A DNA stretch of 64,000 nucleotides from an uncultured Clostridia bacterium (GCA_944386675.1 CALXBY010000001.1:136486-200485), one strand, 5' to 3'; positions 1-8,779 are shown, numbered from the stretch's first letter. Translations and numbers: made by a program. Notes: generated by a model not told the origin, from the letters alone.

Positions 1-1602
1 GTCATCACTTATTTTTCTTTCTTTTATTGTTTCATTAAGAAAAATATTATTTTCTTGCATTAATTTTTTGTTTCCAATAAGATATGTTTCTCCATTATAT
101 TTTGCTTCTATACCAAGCCCAGACATATTTCTAAAATCTGAAACTTTTTCTAAATTCACTAATATGTTTTTTTCTTTAGCATATCTTACAATTCCTTTTG
201 CTATTGGATGTTCTGAATGATTTTCTATGCTTGCAATAACACCTATTATCTCTTCTTCTTTTAAATTCGTATAATTATATATTTTTGATATACTTAAATG
301 TCCTTTTGTTAAAGTTCCTGTTTTATCAAATACAATCGTTTTTACTTTATGCGCATTTTCTAAACTTTCACTTGACTTAATTAATATTCCATTTCTGCTT
401 GCCAAACCTGATGCCATAACAATTGCAAGAGGTGTTGCTAATCCTAAACTACAAGGACAAGCTACCACTAATACGGTTATGAAAATATTTATGATAAAAC
501 CAATGTCCTTTCCTAAAATTAGCCATATAATACTAGAAAAAATTGCAATTAAGATAATTGCTGGTACAAAATATCCACTAATAATATCTGCAATTTTGGC
601 AATTGGTGCTTTTGTATTTGTTGCTTCTACAACCATTCTAACAATTTCAGAAACGGTAGATTCTTTTCCTATTTTTTCTGCTTTATATTTTATTGAACCG
701 TCATAATTGATACTTCCTGCAATTACTTTGTTTCCTGTATGTTTTTTTACTGGAACACTTTCTCCTGTTATAAAAGATTCGTCTATATGTGTTGTTCCTT
801 CTACTATTTCACCATCTACTGCGATTTTTTCTCCTGGCTTACAAATAACAATATCTCCCTTATGAATTTCATCTAATGTTACCTGTATTTGCTTTCCATT
901 CTTTTCTATTGTGGCTAAACTTGGTGTTATCATCATTAACTCTTGTATAGCTTCTTTGGTTTTATCTTTGTTTCTTCCTTCTATATATTTTCCTATTTTT
1001 ATAAAGAAGAGGATAATAACTATAGATTCATAATATAAATGGTGAACCACTTCTGTATTACCTAAAAATATACGATATGTATTATACATACTATATAGCA
1101 AACTACTAATAACCCCCAGTCCAACCAATGTATCCATATTTGGTGTTTTGTGTATTAAATTTTTATATCCATTTTTCAAAATATCTCTTCCTAAAAGTAT
1201 AGCAAATATAGATAATATTAATTGTAATATAGAAAAATTTGCTGGATTTTCATGCATATTAATTATATTAAATATTGGTAACCCTACCATTTGCCCCATT
1301 GAAATATATAGAATAAAAAATGCTAAAATTGTTAATACAACTAATTTGTATTTTTCCTTTGATTGTTTTTTCTCTTCTTTTTCTAACTTATCAATTCCAA
1401 GGCTTTCAAATCCTGCTTTTTCTACAAATTTTTCAATTTTAGAAATGTCTAATATTTTTTCGTCATATTCAATACTTGCATTATTCATAACCAAATTTAC
1501 TTGAGCCTGTTTAATACCTTCTTGTTTATTTAAGAATTTTTCTAATCCACTAGAACATGCACTACAAGTCATTCCATCTATTTTTAATAATATCTTTTTC
1601 AT
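1..1602 (-). CDS. copA: Copper-translocating P1B-type ATPase CopA (C-terminus outside window)
   Basis: Membrane pump that exports Cu(I) using ATP. The 534 codons seen run off the left edge of the window. The N-terminus has a heavy-metal-binding domain with GMTCSAC, followed by membrane helices, the actuator motif TGES, the metal-channel motif CPC in ACPCSLGLATP, and the phosphorylation site DKTGTLTKG. The ATP-binding domain includes the SEHP motif (HP). Family members are about 740 residues, so roughly 200 are missing. The ATG at 1602 follows a strong AAGGAGG site. It is the third gene of a csoR-copZ-copA operon that is probably expressed from the CsoR-controlled promoter near 2170-2198. Confidence 0.95.
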   Translation of the reverse strand, partial: MKKILLKIDGMTCSACSSGLEKFLNKQEGIKQAQVNLVMNNASIEYDEKILDISKIEKFVEKAGFESLGIDKLEKEEKKQSKEKYKLVVLTILAFFILYISMGQMVGLPIFNIINMHENPANFSILQLILSIFAILLGRDILKNGYKNLIHKTPNMDTLVGLGVISSLLYSMYNTYRIFLGNTEVVHHLYYESIVIILFFIKIGKYIEGRNKDKTKEAIQELMMITPSLATIEKNGKQIQVTLDEIHKGDIVICKPGEKIAVDGEIVEGTTHIDESFITGESVPVKKHTGNKVIAGSINYDGSIKYKAEKIGKESTVSEIVRMVVEATNTKAPIAKIADIISGYFVPAIILIAIFSSIIWLILGKDIGFIINIFITVLVVACPCSLGLATPLAIVMASGLASRNGILIKSSESLENAHKVKTIVFDKTGTLTKGHLSISKIYNYTNLKEEEIIGVIASIENHSEHPIAKGIVRYAKEKNILVNLEKVSDFRNMSGLGIEAKYNGETYLIGNKKLMQENNIFLNETIKERKISDD

Positions 1603-1617
1603 AGAAACCTCCTTGTT

Positions 1618-1827
1618 CTATTTTGCCACTTCAAACCCAGCATCTTCTATTGTTTCATAAAAATCTTCAATTTTAGCAATTGTTTCATCATATTCTATAT
1701 TTGCTAATTTGTTTTCTAAACTAACCTCTGCATTATTTACACCTTCTACATTATTTAATACTTTTGTTAATCGTTTTGAGCATCCTTCACAATGCATTCC
1801 TTCAACTTTAATTTCTACTTTTTTCAT
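1618..1827 (-). CDS. copZ: CopZ-like copper chaperone (HMA domain)
   Basis: Single heavy-metal-associated domain of 69 residues with the metal site GMHCEGC near the N-terminus (Cys13, Cys16). Proteins of this family carry Cu(I) in the cytoplasm and hand it to CopA and CsoR. It lies 15 bases upstream of copA and 21 bases downstream of csoR on the same strand, which supports a copper operon. The start follows a clear GGAGG site. Confidence 0.95.
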   Translation of the reverse strand: MKKVEIKVEGMHCEGCSKRLTKVLNNVEGVNNAEVSLENKLANIEYDETIAKIEDFYETIEDAGFEVAK

Positions 1828-1848
1828 TATAAAACCTCCTTAATTATT

Positions 1849-2148
1849 TTATCTGAATTTTTTAAATAGATTCATAATCTCTTCTGTCACTTCTGTATGT
1901 CCTTCCTTTATTTGTTTTGCTATGCATCTTTCTAAATGTTTTTCCAAAATTACATTTTCTAAACTTTCTAGTGCTTTATTAACTGCTAACATTTGTGTCA
2001 AAATATCATCGCAATATCGATTATCTTCTATCATTTGTTTAATGCCTCTAATTTGTCCTTCAATAATATTTAATCTTTTTGTTAGCTGTTTTTTCTCATC
2101 ATCATCTCTGTATGTTTTCTTTTTCGAAATATCACATTTATTACACAT
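1849..2148 (-). CDS. csoR: CsoR-family copper-sensing repressor
   Basis: Small all-helical repressor of 99 residues. The Cu(I) ligands of the family are visible: Cys in the YCDDILTQ motif, then His and Cys in EKHLERC. It represses the operon until Cu(I) binds. A GTG nine bases further upstream would add three residues, but the ATG at 2148 is better placed after GAGAGG. First gene of csoR-copZ-copA, and its promoter carries a matching operator, so autoregulation is likely. Confidence 0.93.
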   Translation of the reverse strand: MCNKCDISKKKTYRDDDEKKQLTKRLNIIEGQIRGIKQMIEDNRYCDDILTQMLAVNKALESLENVILEKHLERCIAKQIKEGHTEVTEEIMNLFKKFR

Positions 2149-2169
2149 CTTTTTCACCTCTCAACGCAA

Positions 2170-2198
2170 ATTATATACCCCTATAGGGTATATGTCAA
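2170..2198 (-). promoter_or_regulatory. Copper operon promoter with CsoR operator in the spacer
   Basis: On the minus strand a consensus -35 TTGACA (2198-2193) and a consensus -10 TATAAT (2175-2170) are separated by exactly 17 bases. The spacer holds an inverted repeat, TATACCC-5-GGGTATA (2174-2192), which matches the G/C-tract pseudopalindrome typical of CsoR operators. Binding there would block RNA polymerase. Confidence 0.9.
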
Positions 2199-2237
2199 GT
2201 ATATATTATTTAATTTTTATCTTTATATTGACAAAAT

Positions 2238-2267
2238 AAAAAACACCTCTTAATTGAAGTGTTTTTT
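2238..2267 (-). terminator. Rho-independent terminator after the HdeD-like gene
   Basis: Inverted repeat AAAAACAC...GTGTTTTT with a short loop, followed by T-rich sequence on the minus strand. It lies between the stop of the DUF308 gene and the copper promoter, insulating the two units. Confidence 0.75.
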
Positions 2268-2285
2268 ACTATTACAATAAATTTT

Positions 2286-2822
2286 TTATTTATCTAAGTA
2301 ATCTTGAATTTTTTTCATAAATATCATTCTTGCTATAATATCTAGTACTGCATAGATGACAATAACAATACCAACAATTCTAAATGCTAATGTTGTACTT
2401 ACTAATATAACAATTCCTGCTATAATCATTAACAAAGAGCATAATACAGTTATTGTCCAAAGTGTTGATTTTACTTCTTTCCATACAAGTGTCGTTTGGA
2501 AATTTCTGATACCTGAAGCAATAATCCAAATTCCTAATACAGCTCTAAATATACCTGTAATTACATCTGGACAAGATAAAACGATTACACCTAAAACTGC
2601 TGAAACTAAAGCTAATGTTAAAAGATAATCTTCCTTATCTTTTGATGTAAAATAATCAACTAATTTCAAAAAACCTATCACAAATAATATAATTCCTAAA
2701 AGAATAGATATTACAGACATCATTTCAACAGGTCTTATAATTAATAAAGCTCCAAGTATAACAAATAGTATAGATATTGCAATATCAGTCCAATTTGTTC
2801 TTTTTAAAAATTTTTCAGACAT
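2286..2822 (-). CDS. HdeD-like DUF308 membrane protein
   Basis: 178 residues with about six hydrophobic segments in three helical-hairpin repeats, the pattern of the DUF308/HdeD family. The role in Gram-positives is not established. HdeD in enterobacteria is linked to acid stress. The gene is followed by a terminator and preceded by a divergently spaced TetR gene on the same strand, so co-regulation by that regulator is possible but unproven. Confidence 0.75.
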   Translation of the reverse strand: MSEKFLKRTNWTDIAISILFVILGALLIIRPVEMMSVISILLGIILFVIGFLKLVDYFTSKDKEDYLLTLALVSAVLGVIVLSCPDVITGIFRAVLGIWIIASGIRNFQTTLVWKEVKSTLWTITVLCSLLMIIAGIVILVSTTLAFRIVGIVIVIYAVLDIIARMIFMKKIQDYLDK

Positions 2823-2910
2823 TGTATCTCCCTCTCTTTCTTTTGTATTTTTCTTTTAAAATAATATCACAAAATAAATAAATTGTATATATTTTTTTAA
2901 AATTTTTGTA

Positions 2911-3525
2911 TTATTTTGTCATTCCTCTTTTTAATATTTCAATTTGCTTTAACAATTCATTTTTTCCTTCTTCTTTAGATATTTTATTATGCATAACATC
3001 TATAACTTCAGACCTTAATACACATGTTAATATACGCATTATGTATTTTATATCTTTTTCATCTTCTATATTTAATAATTGTGTATTTAAATAGCAATTA
3101 TGATTATCAATATCTTTTGTATTCTGCAATTTCTTTGTTTTTACAATTTCAAATATATTTACATTTTCATTTCTTAATTTATTAATAATATTTTTTAACA
3201 ACTTTAATTCTGTTTCATCATATTTTTTATCAACTAAATAAGTATATAAATCTATAGTTGTTAAAAATATATCACCTTCATTTATAAGTAATAACTTCTC
3301 TATTTCTTCTCTTTCTTCTTTCAAAAAATTTTCTATTAAGTATTTTAGAGCATCTTCTTTATCTTCAAAATATTGATAAAAACTACCTCTTGGTATTTGT
3401 GCTTCTTCTATTATATTACTAATAGATGCTTTTTCAAAAGAATGTTTACTAAATTCTTTTTTTAACGCTTTTTCAATTTTTTCTTTTTTTTCATTATTTA
3501 AATTATAGAATGTGGATTTTGGCAT
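2911..3525 (-). CDS. TetR-family transcriptional regulator
   Basis: 204 residues. The N-terminal 50 residues form the TetR helix-turn-helix, with the typical ending GSFYQYFEDKEDAL. The C-terminal ligand-binding half is divergent, as usual. It lies directly upstream of the HdeD-like gene on the same strand, which is the best guess for its target. The ligand cannot be inferred. Confidence 0.88.
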   Translation of the reverse strand: MPKSTFYNLNNEKKEKIEKALKKEFSKHSFEKASISNIIEEAQIPRGSFYQYFEDKEDALKYLIENFLKEEREEIEKLLLINEGDIFLTTIDLYTYLVDKKYDETELKLLKNIINKLRNENVNIFEIVKTKKLQNTKDIDNHNCYLNTQLLNIEDEKDIKYIMRILTCVLRSEVIDVMHNKISKEEGKNELLKQIEILKRGMTK

Positions 3526-3553
3526 ATGTTATCTACACCTCCCAATATATAAC

Positions 3554-3578
3554 AAAAAATAGTACTTCAAAAAAAGCA
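3554..3578 (-). terminator. Probable terminator after rpmF
   Basis: Imperfect stem TAGTACTT/AAGCACTA with an A/T-rich loop, just downstream of the rpmF stop and followed by a T-run on the minus strand. The stem is short with one mismatch, so the call is tentative. Confidence 0.45.
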
Positions 3579-3594
3579 CTACTTTCCCCTTAAA

Positions 3595-3786
3595 TTATGC
3601 ATCTTCATTTTCTTTTTTAGCTATCATTTCTTTTCCATCATAATATCCACAGTTTTTGCAAACTCTATGTGGCATTACTGGTTCATGACAATGTGGACAG
3701 CTAGTATATGTTGGTTGCTCTTTCTTCCATGTTGATCTTTTTGCATGTGTTCTTGCTTTAGACCATCTTCTTTTTGGTTGTGCCAT
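3595..3786 (-). CDS. rpmF: 50S ribosomal protein bL32
   Basis: 63 residues with the conserved start MAQPKRRWSKAR and two CxxC pairs (CPHC, CKNC) that bind zinc, so this is the zinc-containing form. Component of the large ribosomal subunit. Strong SD (AAGGAGG) before the ATG. Confidence 0.97.
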   Translation of the reverse strand: MAQPKRRWSKARTHAKRSTWKKEQPTYTSCPHCHEPVMPHRVCKNCGYYDGKEMIAKKENEDA

Positions 3787-3890
3787 CTAAATCCCTCCTT
3801 GCTTAAGATATATGTATATATCTATTGTTATTTTTATCGATATTTTAGTCACTATAAGATTATACAAGTATTTTCATTTTTTGTCAATAA

Positions 3891-4442
3891 TTAGCCACAA
3901 TATTTTTTATATAATTCTTGTACATTTTTCTTAGTTAATACTTTTTGTATGCCATTTATACTGACTTGTGTAAAAAAATCTGTTAACATATTTTTTAATT
4001 TTTCATTCATTAACATTTTTTTGCTTTCTTTTTTCCAATATTCTAATTGATAACCTTGCTGCCAATTTTTTCCTTGATACACTATTCCTGCTGCTAATTT
4101 ATCACATAACATTTCTGCTACATATTTATATGGCATAATTGGGGTTTGGTCTGGTGCATTTCTATCAACCCAATATTCACTATGATGTTTATTTCTTCCC
4201 TTATGATGGAGCCATGCCTCAGAATATCCTTTATCTTTTTTAGCTCCTACAATTGGTGAATGATTTCCATCATAATATCGAATACTTTCTAAAAATTCTG
4301 TTGGAGAATATTTTGATAAATCATGTGTGAGTCCCCTCCAAGGCAATCCTACTTTGCAACATAATTTAAAAACAACCCATCTATGTTTTGTAATTAAGAT
4401 AAAATGTTTCACAACATTTTTAAATAAAATTTTTCGTTTCAT
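3891..4442 (-). CDS. DUF5662 family protein
   Basis: 183 residues. Histidine-rich motifs THDLSKYSPTEF and WLHHKGRNKHHSEYW are characteristic of DUF5662, a family of unknown function whose His/Asp pattern resembles a metal-dependent HD-like site. It has no obvious signal peptide. It is divergent from asnB. Confidence 0.8.
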   Translation of the reverse strand: MKRKILFKNVVKHFILITKHRWVVFKLCCKVGLPWRGLTHDLSKYSPTEFLESIRYYDGNHSPIVGAKKDKGYSEAWLHHKGRNKHHSEYWVDRNAPDQTPIMPYKYVAEMLCDKLAAGIVYQGKNWQQGYQLEYWKKESKKMLMNEKLKNMLTDFFTQVSINGIQKVLTKKNVQELYKKYCG

Positions 4443-4565
4443 ATTTCATTCCCTTCTAAAGGTATAAATTACCTTTCTATGTTAAGTCTACTATAATTTT
4501 TTTCTAAAATCAATAAATTTTATTTGTTTTTTTGCATATCATATATAGATTGGAGGTACAAATAC

Positions 4566-6416
4566 ATGTGTGGATTTACTGGATTTGTTAATATAAAACA
4601 AAAATTAAAAGAAGATTCTAAAACTATTTTAGAAAATATGAATAATACATTAGCCAAAAGAGGACCTGATGAAGACGGTTATTTTATTTCTGACCGTGCT
4701 TTCCTTGCACATAAGCGATTAATTGTTATTGATCCAGATGGTGGAAAACAACCGATGACTGAGCATACATCCTATGGAGATTATATCATCTGCCATAATG
4801 GACAAATATATAATACAAAAGAGCTTCGCGAAATTCTAATACAAAATGGATTCACATTCAAAGGTCATTGTGATACAGAAGTTATTTTAAAAGGATATAT
4901 TCATTTTGGAAAAGAAATTGTACATCATTTAAATGGTATATTTGCTTTTGTTATTTGGAATACAAAAACAAATGAATTATTTATGGCAAGAGATCATTTT
5001 GGTGTAAAACCTTTATTTTACTCTCTATTTCAAAGCACTTTGGTATTTGGCTCAGAAATAAAAGCAATATTTCAATATCCTGGAATTGAAAAAATTCTAG
5101 ATAGCCAAGGAATATCCGAATTACTGGGAATTGGACCAAGTCATACACCTGGTACAACTATTTTTAAAAATATTTATGAATTAAAACCTGCTCACTTTGC
5201 TATATTTAACGAATATGGTTTAAAGATAGAGCGATACTGGAAATTGCACTCAAAAGAACATACCGATAGTTTATCACAAACCTGTGAAAAAGTTCGTTAT
5301 TTATTAAAAGATACCATTGAGCGTCAATTGGTTTCAGATGTGCCTTTATGCACTTTCTTGTCTGGTGGTTTAGATTCTAGTATCATTACAAAATTTGCTG
5401 CAGATTTTTACGAAAAAGAAAAATTACCACCTTTAGATACCTATTCAATTGATTATGTGGATAATGACAAAAACTTCGTAAAAAGCGATTTTCAACCGAA
5501 TTCAGATAGCTATTATGTTAAATTAATGAGTAAACGTTTGCACACAAATCATCATAATGTTGTAATTGATACGCCTGAACTTGCCTCATACTTGGAAGAT
5601 GCTATGATTGCAAGAGATATGCCCGGTATGGCTGACATTGATTCTTCTTTACTTCTATTTTGTAAAAATGTAAAAAAAGAAATGACTGTTTCTTTAACTG
5701 GTGAATGTGCAGATGAAATTTTTGGTGGATACCCTTGGTTTTTTAGAGAAGATGCTTTAAATAGTAATACTTTTCCTTGGTCTATCGCAATTGATGAAAG
5801 ACAAAATTTGTTAAACCCAGTTATAGATAAAAAAGTTAATTTAAAAGAATATATTGATTACAGATATAATGAAAGCTTGAATGAAGTTGAAATATTAGAT
5901 ACTGATACAGAGGAAACTAAAGAAAAACGTAAAATATCTCATCTAACATTAAATTGGTTTATGCAAACACTTTTAGACCGTTCTGATAGAATGGCAATGT
6001 ATAATGGTTTTGAACTTAGAGTTCCTTTTTGTGATTACAGACTAGCTGAATATGTTTGGAATATACCTTGGGAAATGAAAGCTTTAAATGGCAGAGAAAA
6101 AGGATTACTTAGATATGCTTGTCGAGATTTTCTACCTAACGAAATTGTTGATAGAAAAAAATCCCCTTATCCTAAAACTCACAATCCAAATTATTTAGCA
6201 AAAGTAAAATCAATGCTCACTGATATTATGGATAAACCTAATGCTCCTATTAATAACTTGTTAAATAGAAAATATATTTTAGATATTTTAAATACTGATG
6301 GAAAAGCTTTTACAAGGCCTTGGTTTGGCCAATTAATGACAGGTCCACAACTTATGGCATACCTTTGTCAGGTAAATATGTGGCTTGAGAAGTATCAGCC
6401 TAAGATTGAAATTTAA
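4566..6416 (+). CDS. asnB: Asparagine synthase (glutamine-hydrolysing)
   Basis: Makes asparagine from aspartate, ATP and glutamine. The protein is 616 residues. The start is at ATG 4566, because the mature enzyme needs the N-terminal nucleophile Cys2 (MCGFTGFV) and a GGAGG site lies just upstream; the longer frame from 4524 is not used. The class II glutaminase domain comes first (RGPDEDGYF, HNGQIYN), then the synthetase domain with the PP-loop LSGGLDSS and the downstream motif GECADEIFGGYP. The last 66 bases are duplicated at 7717-7782. Confidence 0.95.
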   Translation: MCGFTGFVNIKQKLKEDSKTILENMNNTLAKRGPDEDGYFISDRAFLAHKRLIVIDPDGGKQPMTEHTSYGDYIICHNGQIYNTKELREILIQNGFTFKGHCDTEVILKGYIHFGKEIVHHLNGIFAFVIWNTKTNELFMARDHFGVKPLFYSLFQSTLVFGSEIKAIFQYPGIEKILDSQGISELLGIGPSHTPGTTIFKNIYELKPAHFAIFNEYGLKIERYWKLHSKEHTDSLSQTCEKVRYLLKDTIERQLVSDVPLCTFLSGGLDSSIITKFAADFYEKEKLPPLDTYSIDYVDNDKNFVKSDFQPNSDSYYVKLMSKRLHTNHHNVVIDTPELASYLEDAMIARDMPGMADIDSSLLLFCKNVKKEMTVSLTGECADEIFGGYPWFFREDALNSNTFPWSIAIDERQNLLNPVIDKKVNLKEYIDYRYNESLNEVEILDTDTEETKEKRKISHLTLNWFMQTLLDRSDRMAMYNGFELRVPFCDYRLAEYVWNIPWEMKALNGREKGLLRYACRDFLPNEIVDRKKSPYPKTHNPNYLAKVKSMLTDIMDKPNAPINNLLNRKYILDILNTDGKAFTRPWFGQLMTGPQLMAYLCQVNMWLEKYQPKIEI

Positions 6417-6424
6417 CACGTTTT

Positions 6425-6445
6425 GAGGTCGCAATTTGCGACCTC
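6425..6445 (+). terminator. Hairpin after asnB
   Basis: Perfect 9-bp stem GAGGTCGCA/TGCGACCTC with a three-base loop, nine bases after the asnB stop. No good T-run follows, so it may stabilise the 3' end rather than terminate efficiently. The asnB tail copy at 7717 has an analogous hairpin. Confidence 0.6.
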
Positions 6446-6464
6446 ATCGTCTGATATCCATAAT

Positions 6465-6614
6465 TTAATCTTTATTGATATCCTTAAAGCAGTAATATAA
6501 TACTATTATTTCTAATATTAAGGCTGCTAAAATATCCTTCGTCAACAAAACTATTAGTCCTGCCAACACCGTTACACATACTAATGCAACTATCTTCATA
6601 ATAATTTTATTCAT
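6465..6614 (-). CDS. Small hydrophobic membrane protein (49 aa)
   Basis: Start at ATG 6614, chosen because AAGGAGG lies five bases upstream. The longer frame reaching 6842 has no SD and crosses the candidate RNA at 6725-6804. The peptide has two hydrophobic stretches (IVALVCVTVLAGLIVLL and ILAALILEIIVLYY) and a charged end, so it is probably a two-helix membrane protein. Function unknown. Its size, and the structured transcript upstream on the same strand, leave open a type I toxin-like role. Confidence 0.65.
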   Translation of the reverse strand: MNKIIMKIVALVCVTVLAGLIVLLTKDILAALILEIIVLYYCFKDINKD

Positions 6615-6724
6615 TTTTTCCTCCTTGACATTTGTCCATCTAATTTGTTTTCTTGTTGCTATATATAAACTGTCCTTTATTAGAACAGGAATAAAAAAAT
6701 AATATACTAAATTATAGCACATTT

Positions 6725-6804
6725 TTAATAAAAAAGAAAGAGTAGTAGATAATATTGTATCTACTACCCCTAGGTGTCGTCCGAAGACTTCCACCGCAAT
6801 CCTT
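6725..6804 (-). ncRNA. Candidate structured small RNA
   Basis: Downstream of a good minus-strand promoter (6811-6839). The roughly 80-base transcript would contain GGTG...CACC closing an inner stem GTC-TTCG-GAC with the extra-stable cUUCGg tetraloop. A second 9-bp stem GTAGTAGAT/ATCTACTAC (6742-6767) follows, with a T-run as terminator. The UUCG loop exists only on the minus strand, the same strand as the promoter and the T-run. No known RNA family was recognised. Confidence 0.55.
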
Positions 6805-6810
6805 GAATAT

Positions 6811-6839
6811 ATTATAATATATATCATTATTATATGCAA
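6811..6839 (-). promoter_or_regulatory. Promoter of the candidate small RNA
   Basis: -35 TTGCAT (6839-6834), 17-base spacer, consensus -10 TATAAT (6816-6811) on the minus strand. Transcription should start about 6804. Confidence 0.6.
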
Positions 6840-6856
6840 CATTTTTAAAAATATTT

Positions 6857-7717
6857 TTATTTTTTTCTCAAAAAATTTATAAAGTCATTTATTTTTTGTT
6901 CATCACTAGTAAAAATAATTTGGTCGTAAATTTGTTTAGATATACAAGATTTTAAATTTTTAACATATTTTAAATAATCATTAATATTTCTATATATTTC
7001 ATTATTATTTTTATCCAATTTCTTTAATATGTATGAGACAAGTATAATATAATCTGTTATACCATTAAAACTTATTTTTTGTATTTTAGTATCATTTTCT
7101 ATAACTTTATGTAATGCTTTATTTGTATTTCTTTCTCTAAATCTTGTATCGAAAACAACATTATTATGTGCTATGGCATTTCTTAATTCTTTTATCATAA
7201 ATATTATACTTTGTACTAAAATCCCATTTGAGTCAAATGCAATATTTAATCCTATATCTTTTGAAATCTCTTTTCTTATTTGTAAGTTTAATGTAGATAT
7301 AAGATTTCCAAATTCACCCAAAGTTACAATCTCAAATATTGCCCATATTGGAATACTTTCATCTTTTTTCAAATAATGAGAAACTATATTATTATCATTT
7401 GCATATTTATTAGCAATTGTATTTTGAATTCTATTAAATGTATCTATTCTTTTTTTATAAGCATTTTTATATTTAATATCCTTATATGATTTATAATCAG
7501 TCATCAAATTAGCATAAATTTCACTAAAACTTTCTGTTTTTCCTTTCTGAATAATTACTTCTAAAGCATAACTTTTTAATGCAGTTTCAATAAACATTAC
7601 TTGTGGATATAATAATGTTTTTACTTTATTATCAAATTCAATTATTGCCATTAATTCATCAAAACTATTAAAATTAATTTTATTATTTGGATTTTTTATA
7701 TACCTATATCCCTTAAC
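6857..7717 (-). pseudogene. 5'-truncated Abi_2-like HEPN gene
   Basis: The frame reads back from its stop at 6857 through the ATG at 7651 (no SD) to codon GTT at 7717, and then meets a TAA formed by the asnB tail copy. The upstream codons still look coding (GYRYIKNPNNKINFNSFDEL). The protein has the Abi_2 features IPIWAIFEIVTLGEFG and the HEPN RNase motif RNAIAH, as in abortive-infection AbiD/AbiF proteins. Family members usually have about 40-60 more N-terminal residues. The missing start at a recombination scar makes it a probable remnant, although internal initiation cannot be excluded. Confidence 0.7.
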
Positions 7718-7782
7718 TTATGGCATACCTTTGCCAGGTGAACATGTGGCTTGAGAAGTATGAGCCTAAGCTTGAAATATAA
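7717..7782 (+). repeat. Second copy of the asnB 3' end
   Basis: 66 bases matching the last 22 codons of asnB (6351-6416) with six mismatches. It still encodes LMAYLCQVNMWLEKYEPKLEI and a stop, so most changes are silent or conservative. This is the tail of a former tandem asnB paralogue whose body is gone. Confidence 0.9.
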
Positions 7783-7790
7783 AATAATTT

Positions 7791-7818
7791 GAGAGGTTCG
7801 CTATTAGCAAACCTCTCT
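7791..7818 (+). terminator. Hairpin after the asnB tail copy
   Basis: Stem GAGAGGTT(c)GC / GC(a)AACCTCTC, positioned as the hairpin after the intact asnB is. The weak T-run gives modest support for a terminator. Nothing else was seen from 7819 to 7911. Confidence 0.5.
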
Positions 7819-7911
7819 TCCTCTCTGAATCACTAGCAACAAAAACACAAAGTATTTAAATCTTTGACTCAATACACCAACTTGTTTCATATTCAACTAA
7901 CATAATATTAC

Positions 7912-8199
7912 TTAGTGCTTATTTAAGTTTTTTTCAAATTCCTCCAATTCATCCATCCTTTTGAAAACATCGAAAAATGCAATGATTTTGTAAATAATAG
8001 CATCATTTTTTGGATTTTTCTCTTCGCATAGTATACAATCATAATTGCTACTCACAATAATCTTAAGCTCTTCCCTACCATTCTCGTAATACCGTGCTGT
8101 AAACCCATTTTTTGTTTCAGTGTCTACTGGTTTTAATGTTAAACTCCAATTATTCATTTTTAAATGCCGTATTCCATTTTCTTTCTTCTCAAAAATCAT
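7912..8199 (-). CDS. Hypothetical protein (95 aa)
   Basis: Not recognised. It has a strong GGGAGG site upstream of the ATG and a soluble, charged sequence with a predicted C-terminal helix (KRMDELEEFEKNL). It contains two in-frame CGG codons (GIRHLK and TARYYE) and GGG, AGG and CTT codons rare in neighbouring genes. Both the codon use and the position beside a recombination scar suggest recent acquisition. Confidence 0.6.
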   Translation of the reverse strand: MIFEKKENGIRHLKMNNWSLTLKPVDTETKNGFTARYYENGREELKIIVSSNYDCILCEEKNPKNDAIIYKIIAFFDVFKRMDELEEFEKNLNKH

Positions 8200-8254
8200 G
8201 TTTTTTACCTCCCAAAAATCTCAATTATTATTTTTAGTTACTACTATATACTTA

Positions 8255-8779
8255 TTAGAGTATAACATTTATTTCTTGTATTTTCAATCTTTCATTTGTA
8301 TGTAATGAATACAAATAGTCATTTTTTATATCAAAGTCTGCATTAAGAAACTTAAAAATTAATTTAGCTGTGTCTAATGCATGCTTAGGTTCTCCACTTC
8401 CTCCGCCTACTAATATGAGAATTCCTCTCTTTTTTCTTAGATTTACTCTCTTCTTTAAGAAAAATTGATTACTCCAAATCCAGTTCAATCTTGTAACTAG
8501 ATTAAACATAGGTGGTGTCATATTATACATATATACAGGAGAAGCCAATACTAAAATATCATAATCATCTTTATAAATTATTTCCATATCATCTTTCAAA
8601 TTGCATCCTTCTTGTTTCCAACAATATCTGCAATCCATACAAGGTTTAATATTTTTATCATATAGAAAAATTTCTTCAATATCTCCATTTAATTTTTCCT
8701 TTACCTTATTTACTATATATGCTGTGTCACCATTTTTATGTGGTGAACCATTTACAATTAACATTTTCATCTCTTTCAC
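8255..8779 (-). CDS. NAD(P)H-dependent FMN reductase / flavodoxin-like oxidoreductase
   Basis: 174 residues with the flavodoxin-like FMN-binding start MLIVNGSPHKNGDTAYI and the acceptor loop LASPVYMYNMTPPMFN. A Cys-rich stretch (CMDCRYCWKQEGC) is typical of the iron-sulfur-flavoprotein-like branch of this family. The listed start is a GTG. The ATG at 8770, three codons in, is an equally good start. Substrate unknown. Confidence 0.8.
   Translation of the reverse strand: MKEMKMLIVNGSPHKNGDTAYIVNKVKEKLNGDIEEIFLYDKNIKPCMDCRYCWKQEGCNLKDDMEIIYKDDYDILVLASPVYMYNMTPPMFNLVTRLNWIWSNQFFLKKRVNLRKKRGILILVGGGSGEPKHALDTAKLIFKFLNADFDIKNDYLYSLHTNERLKIQEINVIL

Noticed and set aside
1148..1504. Plus-strand ORF opposite copA
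   Set aside because: Shadow of the ATPase gene with no SD and low-complexity hydrophobic translation; many similar shadows opposite real genes were ignored.
4524..4565. N-terminal extension of asparagine synthase
   Set aside because: The enzyme requires Cys as residue 2 after Met; the SD fits ATG 4566.
6465..6842. 125-aa protein using the far upstream start
   Set aside because: The extra part crosses the promoter and structured RNA and has no SD; the ATG at 6614 has an ideal SD.
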